Part shown: positions 14,950 to 20,552 of the stretch, in pieces | How positions within the stretch are numbered: the stretch's first letter is position 1 | Layout of the letters: each line of letters opens with the position of its first letter | Source: CAZXFH01 sp964640055 | GTDB taxonomy: Bacteria; Fidelibacterota; UBA2242; JAFGTP01 | Direction of reading: 5' to 3' | DNA length: 20,552 bases | Assembly: GCA_964640055.1 (NCBI GenBank) | Contig: CAZXFH010000048.1 | Location: 1 to 20,552 of the forward strand | Made by a program: the position numbers and the translations under genes | Notes under the pieces: model-generated | What the model was told of the DNA's origin: nothing | Databases searched by the model: none | What the model saw: only the letters and a program-made list of their open reading frames with translations

Positions 14950-15861
14950 ATGTCGAATTGGTTTAACCACTTTTTAGTCAGTATTTTATCTTTGTTTCCT
15001 AAATGGTTGATTGGGTTGGTTGCCCGCAAGTATGTAGCCGGAACTACGATCGCTCAGGCTGTTGAACAGATTAAATCGCTTCAAGCGGAGCAATTCCTGG
15101 CCAGCCTGGATGTGTTGGGTGAGCATGTAAAAACCGAAGGCCAGGCTCAGGACGCTGCTGATCAATATTTGCAGTTAAGCGATGCTTTAAACCGGGAAGG
15201 GCTAAATTGCAATATATCCTTAAAGTTAAGTCAAATGGGCATTGAATTGGATGCCAGGATTGCCTGGCGACATTTGGAAAATGTGCTTGCTAAAGCTCGG
15301 GAAAATGGAAACTTCGTGCGGATCGACATGGAGGATTCGGCTTTAACCGATATTACCCTGGAATTTTATAAAAGGGCCCGTCAACAGTTTGACAACGTAG
15401 GCATGGTACTGCAAGCTTATCTGTACCGCTCCGCTACTGATTTAAACCAATTAATGGATATTCATCCCAATATTAGAATTTGCAAAGGGATCTATAAAGA
15501 AGCCCCTGAAATGACCTATCAGAATGATCAGGATATCAGGGATAATTTCCTCAGACTGGTCAAGTATCTGCTTGATAATGGGGGATATGCTGCGATTGCA
15601 ACCCATGACACCTATCTGATTGATCGTTGTGAGCAATATATAGTGCAGAATAACATCACCGCTGATCGTTACGAATTCCAGGTTTTATTTGGTGTCCCGG
15701 TTAAGGAAGTAATGCATCGCTTGGTTGGGGCTGGTCACCGGGTGCGCTACTATCTTCCTTTTGGTGTTGAATGGTATCCCTATAGCATGCGCCGCCTAAA
15801 GGAAAATCCTGATATTGCGGGCTATATTTTCAAAGATTTTTTCAAATTTACGCGCCGATAA
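14950..15861 (+). CDS. Proline dehydrogenase (monofunctional PRODH)
   Basis: The enzyme oxidises L-proline to pyrroline-5-carboxylate with FAD and passes electrons to the membrane quinone pool. The 303-aa length fits the monofunctional enzymes of Bacillus and Deinococcus types, not bifunctional PutA. Visible family marks are NISLKLSQMG (88-97), VRIDMED (123-129), VLQAYLYRS (153-161), RICKGIYKE (176-184), IATHD (216-220), YEFQVLFGVP (241-250) and YLPFGVEWYPYSMRRLKENP (268-287), whose two Arg bind the proline carboxylate. The hydrophobic N-terminal helix may help membrane contact. An AGAGG site precedes the ATG. No P5C dehydrogenase is encoded in this window, so the pathway must be completed elsewhere. 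No clear terminator follows; a 14-bp palindrome ATAAAATATTTTAT lies at 15902-15915. Confidence 0.92.
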   Translation: MSNWFNHFLVSILSLFPKWLIGLVARKYVAGTTIAQAVEQIKSLQAEQFLASLDVLGEHVKTEGQAQDAADQYLQLSDALNREGLNCNISLKLSQMGIELDARIAWRHLENVLAKARENGNFVRIDMEDSALTDITLEFYKRARQQFDNVGMVLQAYLYRSATDLNQLMDIHPNIRICKGIYKEAPEMTYQNDQDIRDNFLRLVKYLLDNGGYAAIATHDTYLIDRCEQYIVQNNITADRYEFQVLFGVPVKEVMHRLVGAGHRVRYYLPFGVEWYPYSMRRLKENPDIAGYIFKDFFKFTRR

Positions 15862-16073
15862 TTTGTGTAGCAGTACTATAGGAACAGTTTTTAGTTTGAT
15901 GATAAAATATTTTATAGTTCTTAAAACGTGACAGGAATTGATCGGGAGTATGACTTTTTGACTCTAAACTTCTATGGCATGCTCTTTGTAACATTTAAAA
16001 ACTGGTTATTTTGAAAAAGAGGTGTTAATTGACCTTTGAAAGTTATATTAAAATGTAAATGAAAGGAGTTCCC

Positions 16074-16358
16074 ATGAAGATAAGACCTTTAGGTGATCGT
16101 GTACTTGTCAAACCTCAAGAGGAAGAAGAAAAAACTGTGGGGGGTATCATTGTACCTGATACTGCCAAAGAAAAGCCCCAGAAAGGCAAGGTAGTTGCTG
16201 TTGGATCTGGTAAATTGACTGATCAGGGAAAGCGCGAACCCATGGAGGTAAAAGAGGGAGATTTAATTATTTACGGAAAATACTCCGGTAGTGAAATTGC
16301 TATTGAGGGTGACGAATATTTAATCATGAGAGAAAGTGACATTTTGGCGGTTATATAA
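16074..16358 (+). CDS. groES: Co-chaperonin GroES (Hsp10)
   Basis: GroES forms the seven-membered lid of the GroEL folding chamber. The protein starts MKIRPLGDRVLVKP and has the mobile loop EEKTVGGIIVPDTAKEKPQ (about 18-36), GKVVAVGSG, and DLIIYGKYSG...YLIMRESDILAVI at the end, all canonical, over 94 aa. An ATG 15 nt upstream (16059) is in frame, but the ribosome site AAAGGAG (16062-16068) lies between the two ATGs, 5 nt from the second, so 16074 is the real start. The 200-nt upstream region shows no CIRCE inverted repeat (TTAGCACTC-N9-GAGTGCTAA) and no promoter I can place with confidence, so heat-shock control here is not HrcA/CIRCE of the usual form. groEL follows after 37 nt. Confidence 0.97.
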   Translation: MKIRPLGDRVLVKPQEEEEKTVGGIIVPDTAKEKPQKGKVVAVGSGKLTDQGKREPMEVKEGDLIIYGKYSGSEIAIEGDEYLIMRESDILAVI

Positions 16359-16395
16359 ACCGAAAATAAAAACTGGAAATAAAGAGGAGTAAAGC

Positions 16396-18033
16396 ATGGC
16401 TAAAGAAATTAAATATAATCAAGATGCAAGAGAGGCTTTGATAGCCGGTGTTGATAAACTGGCTAATGCAGTCAAAGTTACCTTAGGCCCGCGTGGCCGC
16501 AATGTGGTAATTGAGAAAAAATTTGGGGCCCCCACCATTACCAAAGACGGCGTCACCGTTGCCAAAGAGATTGAGCTGGAGGATGCTGTTGAAAATATTG
16601 GTGCCCAGATGGTTAAAGAGGTTGCCACCAAGACCTCGGACATCGCTGGAGACGGTACCACGACTGCAACCGTTCTGGCCCAATCCATTATCAAGGAAGG
16701 CATCAAGAATGTAACCGCAGGTGCCGATCCCATGGATATCAAGCGTGGGATTGATATGGCATCCGAAGTCGTGGTTAATAGTCTGCGTGAACAGAGTGCT
16801 GATATTTCTAAGAAAGAAGAGATCGCTCAGGTGGGTGCTATTTCCGCTAATAACGATAAATTCATCGGTAATCTGATCGCCGATGCCATGGATAAAGTCG
16901 GCAAAGATGGCGTTATCACAGTAGAAGAGGCCAAAACCACTAAGACAGAATTGAAAGTAGTGGAAGGCATGCAGTTTGATCGTGGCTATATATCCCCTTA
17001 TTTTGTCACCGATTCCGAAACCATGAAGGCATCTTTGGATGATGTCCTTATTCTGATTCATGACAAAAAAATCAGCAATATGAAAGAACTGTTACCTATT
17101 CTGGAGAAAGTCTCGCAGATGGGTAAACCTCTCCTGATAATTGCCGAAGATATTGAGGGTGAAGCCCTGGCTACTCTGGTCGTCAACAAGCTGAAAGGAA
17201 CCTTACGGGTTGCTGCGGTTAAGGCACCCGGATTTGGTGATCGTCGTAAAGCGATGCTGGAAGACATTGCTACTTTGACCGGTGGTACTGTTATTTCCGA
17301 AGAGCGGGGTTTCAAACTGGAGAATGCAACCACTTCCTATCTGGGTTCTGCAAAGAAAGTGACCATTGATAAAGAAAATACCACTATTGTGGAAGGTAAT
17401 GGCGACGCGGATCAGATCAAAGGCCGGATAAAACAGATTAAAGCTCAAATTGATGAAAGTACTTCGGACTACGATAAAGAAAAACTGCAAGAGCGACTGG
17501 CGAAATTATCCGGTGGTGTTGCCGTGCTGGAAGTTGGCGCGGCTACCGAAGTTGAAATGAAGGAGAAAAAGGCCCGCGTAGAAGATGCCTTGCATGCAAC
17601 CCGTGCTGCTGTTGAAGAGGGTATTGTCCCTGGTGGTGGTGTTGCTTTGCTGAGAGCTCTCGATAAACTGGAAAAGTCCACAGGCAAGGGTGATAAACAA
17701 GTTGGCATAAACATTGTCAAGCGTGCTGTTGAAGAACCAATTCGTCAGATTTCCAAGAATGCTGGTCATGAAGCCTCAATTGTGGTGATGAAGGTCAAGG
17801 AAGGCAAAGATGACTTTGGTTTTGATGCCTATGATGAGCGTTTTGGTAAGTTGATGGAAATGGGAATTATTGATCCTACTAAAGTAGTCAGAATCGCCTT
17901 AGAGAATGCCACCAGTATTGCAGGATTAATGCTGACCACCGAAGCTGTTGTTTCGGAGATAGAAGAAGAGGATGATAAAGGCGGCGGTATGCCAGCCGGA
18001 CCTCCCGGTGGCGGAATGGGAGGAATGTATTAA
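16396..18033 (+). CDS. groEL: Chaperonin GroEL (Hsp60)
   Basis: This is the ATP-driven protein-folding chaperonin, with a full-length 545 aa. Conserved signatures are NAVKVTLGPRGRNVVI (23-38), the nucleotide-binding DGTTTATVLAQSI (87-99), apical-domain VVEGMQFDRGYISPYFV, KAPGFGDRRKAMLEDIA, the GroEL signature AAVEEGIVPGGGVALL (about 403-418), and the flexible Gly/Met C-terminal tail GGGMPAGPPGGGMGGMY. A strong GAGGAG ribosome site precedes the ATG. It is co-transcribed with groES and followed by an intrinsic terminator 28 nt after the stop. Nothing suggests a degenerate or secondary copy. Confidence 0.98.
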   Translation: MAKEIKYNQDAREALIAGVDKLANAVKVTLGPRGRNVVIEKKFGAPTITKDGVTVAKEIELEDAVENIGAQMVKEVATKTSDIAGDGTTTATVLAQSIIKEGIKNVTAGADPMDIKRGIDMASEVVVNSLREQSADISKKEEIAQVGAISANNDKFIGNLIADAMDKVGKDGVITVEEAKTTKTELKVVEGMQFDRGYISPYFVTDSETMKASLDDVLILIHDKKISNMKELLPILEKVSQMGKPLLIIAEDIEGEALATLVVNKLKGTLRVAAVKAPGFGDRRKAMLEDIATLTGGTVISEERGFKLENATTSYLGSAKKVTIDKENTTIVEGNGDADQIKGRIKQIKAQIDESTSDYDKEKLQERLAKLSGGVAVLEVGAATEVEMKEKKARVEDALHATRAAVEEGIVPGGGVALLRALDKLEKSTGKGDKQVGINIVKRAVEEPIRQISKNAGHEASIVVMKVKEGKDDFGFDAYDERFGKLMEMGIIDPTKVVRIALENATSIAGLMLTTEAVVSEIEEEDDKGGGMPAGPPGGGMGGMY

Positions 18034-18061
18034 AAGCCTCTAATTCTTAAATATAACCCAT

Positions 18062-18098
18062 AAAGCCCCGTTTCCTGTGTGGACGGGGCTTTTATTTT
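18062..18098 (+). terminator. Intrinsic terminator of groESL
   Basis: A perfect 10-bp stem, AAAGCCCCGT (18062-18071) paired with ACGGGGCTTT (18083-18092), encloses an 11-nt loop and runs into TTTTATTTT. It lies 28 nt after the groEL stop, a textbook Rho-independent terminator closing the groESL operon. Confidence 0.92.
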
Positions 18099-18149
18099 CA
18101 TAGATTATTATTAAATTGAAGGCCAGAACTTGATTTTATTTCTAATTTC

Positions 18150-18178
18150 TTGACTCTAAATTATTACAGAGATATATT
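18150..18178 (+). promoter_or_regulatory. Sigma70-type promoter of the coiled-coil protein/sigma factor operon
   Basis: TTGACT (18150-18155) and TATATT (18173-18178) are separated by exactly 17 nt. The predicted start near 18185 leaves about 20 nt of leader containing GGAGAAGGAGG before the ATG at 18207. The -35 region shares the 11-mer TTGACTCTAAA with a site upstream of groES (15958-15968). Confidence 0.7.
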
Positions 18179-18206
18179 GAATCAATAAAAGGAGAAGGAG
18201 GATAAA

Positions 18207-18650
18207 ATGGCAACAAAATGGGATGATTTAAAGAAAAGACTGGAGAAGTTTGCCACCCGCGCTGCCGACAAGGCCGGCGATTTTACCCGCGAGGCAGCTG
18301 ACCGCGCCGAGGAAGTTACCAAATTGGGGAAAATAAAATTAGACATTTTTCAGATCAAGCGGGAAAAAGAAAAAGAATTCGAAAAGGTCGGACAGACGGT
18401 ATATGACCTGCTGAAAGCCAACAACTTAAAAGGGATAGCAAATAACAAAGCAATCAAAGGAAGTGTAAGATTAATTGATGAGTTGGATGTTAAACTCAAA
18501 GAGAAGGAGGCGAGATATCAGAAGATTAAGAAGCATGAAGCTGAGAAAATAAAAGAGGAAATAAAAGAGGAATCCAAGCCAGAAGCCCCGCCTAAGAGTA
18601 AAGGACAGGCCAAAAAGAAGAAAACTAAAAAAGGTAAAAAATCCACTTAA
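18207..18650 (+). CDS. Lysine-rich coiled-coil protein of unknown function
   Basis: This 147-aa protein has no signal peptide or membrane helix. Residues 1-45 form amphipathic helices with repeated Ala, Lys, Asp and Glu (FATRAADKAGDFTREAADRA), reminiscent of LEA/YtxH-type helices. Residues 45-65 (KLDIFQIKREKEKEFEKVGQ) and 88-125 form charged coiled coils around a short loop, and the tail (126-147) is Pro/Lys-rich and could bind nucleic acid or membranes. It has a good promoter, a strong GGAGG ribosome site and lies 12 nt before the sigma factor, so the two are co-transcribed. I do not assign a function; a small envelope-stress or nucleoid-linked helper is possible but unsupported. Confidence 0.75.
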   Translation: MATKWDDLKKRLEKFATRAADKAGDFTREAADRAEEVTKLGKIKLDIFQIKREKEKEFEKVGQTVYDLLKANNLKGIANNKAIKGSVRLIDELDVKLKEKEARYQKIKKHEAEKIKEEIKEESKPEAPPKSKGQAKKKKTKKGKKST

Positions 18651-18662
18651 GCCGATTAGTAC

Positions 18663-19538
18663 ATGCCCGCTGAGAAAAATAAAGAACGCACTAATTATAA
18701 TTATGATCATATCTTAAAACGTTATTTTGATGAGATCAGTCACGTTGAACCGCTATCGCCGGAAGAGGAAGTAAATCTGGCGGCTAAGGTTAAGCAGGGT
18801 GATGCCGAAGCGCTTGATAAATTGTTACGCGCCAATTTACGCTTTGTAGTCTCGGTAGCCAAAAAATATCAGGGACATGGATTATCTCTGGGAGATTTGA
18901 TTAATGAAGGCAATATAGGTTTGATTAAAGCGGCGCGCCGTTTTGATGAAACTCGGGGATTTAAATTTATTTCCTATGCAGTTTGGTGGATACGACAGAC
19001 CATATTACAGGCCATCTCGGAAAATTCCCGGCTGATCCGGTTGCCCTTGAATGTGATCGGAAGTATCAATAAAGTTTCCAAAGCAACTTCCCGATTTGAA
19101 CAGGATTACGAACGTGAACCCAACGCTAAAGAGTTAGATTATATCATGGAAGCTGAGAATATCGATCGGGAGATTGCCCATCAATTTAATGAAAAAACCA
19201 TGAGTTTGGATTCACCGATAGATGCCAACGGTAAAAATACTCTGCGCGATATCTTACCCGATGAGGAGGAGGTCGAGCCGGGCAATGTACTAAATATCGA
19301 ATCCTTTCATCAGGAAATTGAAAGTGTATTAAAATCTCTGGACAGCCGGGAAGAGATGATTATCCGTTTATACTTTGGGATCGGTGAAGAACGAACAGCT
19401 ACTCTGGAAGAAATTGGCAATAAGTTGAAATTAACCCGTGAACGTGTTCGCCAGATAAAAGAAAAGGCTATCCGCAAATTAAGGCATGTATCCCGTACGC
19501 GCTTCTTAAAAGGATATCTTGGAAAAGATTTACAGTAA
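18663..19538 (+). CDS. rpoD: RNA polymerase sigma-70 factor (short RpoD/SigA type)
   Basis: This 291-aa sigma factor has region 1.2 (16-48, ILKRYFDEISHVEPLSPEEE), regions 2.1-2.4 (53-122, including LRFVVSVAKKYQGHGLSLGD, LINEGNIGLIKAARRFD and the promoter-contacting SYAVWWIRQTILQAISE), region 3 (123-200, including RLIRLPLN and PDEEEVEPGN) and region 4.2 (246-275, ATLEEIGNKLKLTRERVRQI). Region 1.1 and the non-conserved insert are missing, as in primary sigma factors of Bacteroidota and relatives, which are of similar length. It is probably the housekeeping sigma factor, though a group 2 paralog cannot be excluded. It shares an operon with the coiled-coil gene; no Shine-Dalgarno is evident at its ATG. 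The three good promoters here fit TTGACA/TATAAT-type recognition. Confidence 0.9.
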   Translation: MPAEKNKERTNYNYDHILKRYFDEISHVEPLSPEEEVNLAAKVKQGDAEALDKLLRANLRFVVSVAKKYQGHGLSLGDLINEGNIGLIKAARRFDETRGFKFISYAVWWIRQTILQAISENSRLIRLPLNVIGSINKVSKATSRFEQDYEREPNAKELDYIMEAENIDREIAHQFNEKTMSLDSPIDANGKNTLRDILPDEEEVEPGNVLNIESFHQEIESVLKSLDSREEMIIRLYFGIGEERTATLEEIGNKLKLTRERVRQIKEKAIRKLRHVSRTRFLKGYLGKDLQ

Positions 19539-19544
19539 AAAAAA

Positions 19545-19573
19545 TTGACAAATAGGAAATTCTATATTAATAT
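19545..19573 (+). promoter_or_regulatory. Sigma70-type promoter of the M23 peptidase gene
   Basis: A perfect TTGACA (19545-19550) is followed by 17 nt and TAATAT (19568-19573). It lies directly after the sigma factor stop, and the predicted start near 19580 gives a leader of about 35 nt. The peptidase is therefore probably expressed from its own promoter, not only by read-through. Confidence 0.75.
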
Positions 19574-19614
19574 AACAATGCAATGGGTACCGGGGGTGAA
19601 ATAGAACCACTGTT

Positions 19615-20535
19615 ATGAGTATTAAAAACAAATACTTATATTTGTTTAACAACAAAAATAAAAATCGTATATTTTTGTTGTCCCCTAAAAAAATCTTCCT
19701 TTTTATTGCCATCACAGTAATTATTCTGACCGGTGTAGTCTATTTGGGGGTTGAGATTTTATATGATACCCTCTATCAATCCCGAATCACTCAGATCCGT
19801 CATAAAAATGATCGACTGGTCACCACCATTCATGAGATGAAGACCCGTATGAAGAAGTTGGAATCCGATGTGAGTGTCTTGTATAACAAAGACCAAGCGT
19901 TGCGAACTTACATTGATATTCCCACGATTGATAAGGATATTCGCAAGCTGGGTATCGGTGGAAAAGTGATTCATGAGACCACGGATCTGGATCAATTTAT
20001 ACCTGGCGACAGTCTGCATATTTCCAATCTTTCAGAAAATCTGGATAAATTGGAACGGGCTATAAAACTCGAGCGAATCAGTTACGAAGCTATCTATGAC
20101 GCTTTTCGCCATCGGTCGAACCAGATTCGTTGCACACCTTCGATTCGTCCCGTAAATAAGGGCTATATCAGTGATGGTTTCGGCTATCGACATGATCCTT
20201 TTACCGGACGCCGGCGGTTCCATTATGGTGTGGATATCTCTGCTCCCATGGGAACAAAGGTCTTTGCCAGCGCTGATGGTGTTATTCGGGATGTACACCT
20301 CAGCCGGACCTATGGAAAAGTGATCCGGATCGACAATGGATTCGGATATACTACCTTCTTTGCCCACCTGTCCAAAATACTGGTTGAACCCGGCCAGGTG
20401 ATCAAACGAGGTGAAGTTGTTGGGGAAGTCGGTAATACCGGTCGCAGTACCGGACCCCACCTTCATTATGAAGTGCGTCAATTCAATGTTAAAAAAGATC
20501 CCCTGAATTACTTTTTCACAGGGTATATTCCTTAA
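19615..20535 (+). CDS. M23 family (LytM) peptidoglycan endopeptidase, membrane-anchored
   Basis: This 306-aa protein has a basic N-terminus, one membrane helix (about 27-49, IFLFIAITVIILTGVVYLGV), coiled coils (about 55-92 and 138-165) and a C-terminal LytM domain (about 183-300). All zinc and catalytic positions are present: HYGVDIS (H203, D207), AHLS (H251) and GPHLHYEV (H282, H284). It should therefore be an active Zn-dependent peptidoglycan cross-link hydrolase facing the periplasm, resembling MepM-type enzymes, though the coiled-coil part also recalls activators such as EnvC. The ATG is the first possible start, since an in-frame TGA lies 18 nt upstream; the GGGGGTG in the leader is rather distant as a ribosome site. 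The gene ends 17 nt before the window edge. Confidence 0.92.
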   Translation: MSIKNKYLYLFNNKNKNRIFLLSPKKIFLFIAITVIILTGVVYLGVEILYDTLYQSRITQIRHKNDRLVTTIHEMKTRMKKLESDVSVLYNKDQALRTYIDIPTIDKDIRKLGIGGKVIHETTDLDQFIPGDSLHISNLSENLDKLERAIKLERISYEAIYDAFRHRSNQIRCTPSIRPVNKGYISDGFGYRHDPFTGRRRFHYGVDISAPMGTKVFASADGVIRDVHLSRTYGKVIRIDNGFGYTTFFAHLSKILVEPGQVIKRGEVVGEVGNTGRSTGPHLHYEVRQFNVKKDPLNYFFTGYIP

Positions 20536-20552
20536 TACTCTCACTTATCTAA

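Noticed and set aside
15862..16073. CIRCE/HrcA operator upstream of groES
   Set aside because: I read the region for TTAGCACTC and GAGTGCTAA and close variants and found none. The only inverted repeat is an AT-only palindrome at 15902-15915.
16059..16073. Earlier GroES start giving five extra residues (MKGVP)
   Set aside because: The ribosome site AAAGGAG lies inside that stretch, 5 nt before the ATG at 16074, and GroES proteins normally begin at MKIRPLGDRV.
16419..17769. Minus-strand open frames opposite groEL
   Set aside because: GroEL is unambiguous, and antisense frames in this gene are a common artefact.
19578..19604. Nine-codon ORF (MQWVPGVK) before the M23 gene
   Set aside because: Its ATG would lie at or before the predicted transcription start, and it has no ribosome site.
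1..20552. CRISPR arrays, tRNA or rRNA genes, insertion sequences
   Set aside because: No regularly spaced repeats, no tRNA-like cloverleaf with CCA end, no rRNA signature and no transposase frame were seen on either strand.

Overview
The window reads as chromosomal DNA of a Gram-negative bacterium, most likely from the FCB side of the tree (Calditrichota, Marinimicrobia, KSB1 or Bacteroidota-like). The clues are an outer-membrane capsule/EPS export system, a short primary-type sigma factor (291 aa, no region 1.1), and a groESL operon with no visible CIRCE operator. I cannot name the phylum with certainty.

The minus strand, from about 14.8 kb down to position 1, is a polysaccharide locus. In transcription order it holds: a cyclic-nucleotide-binding/FHA regulator; a radical SAM/SPASM protein; a CheY-like response regulator with its own recognisable promoter; a Wza-type export protein; a very large Wzc-type co-polymerase/tyrosine kinase; a small membrane protein; an O-antigen ligase/polymerase-type protein; a three-gene PqqD / HprK-like kinase / PRMT-like methyltransferase module; a 147-bp gap with a JUMPstart/ops-like leader element; and then an increasingly AT-rich tail with a Wzx-type flippase, a SAM methyltransferase, a GT4 glycosyltransferase and a decayed GT2 fragment at the window edge. 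The layout suggests a conserved export and assembly core followed by a variable, strain-specific sugar region.

The plus strand, from 14.95 kb onward, is housekeeping: proline dehydrogenase, groES-groEL with a clear terminator, a coiled-coil protein in an operon with the sigma factor, and an M23 (LytM) endopeptidase with its own strong sigma70-type promoter.

The most unusual points are these. (i) The Wzc-like kinase does not end at its tyrosine cluster: it continues through a third membrane helix and a Pro/Thr-rich linker into two SPOR-like repeats, which would tie capsule assembly to peptidoglycan. (ii) A PqqD-like protein, an HprK-like kinase and a PRMT-fold methyltransferase that itself ends in a PqqD-like winged helix are linked inside the EPS operon and look like a peptide or protein modification module without a visible precursor. 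(iii) The methyltransferase lacks the second Glu of the PRMT double-E loop and the His of the THW loop. (iv) A JUMPstart/ops-like element lies in front of the flippase.
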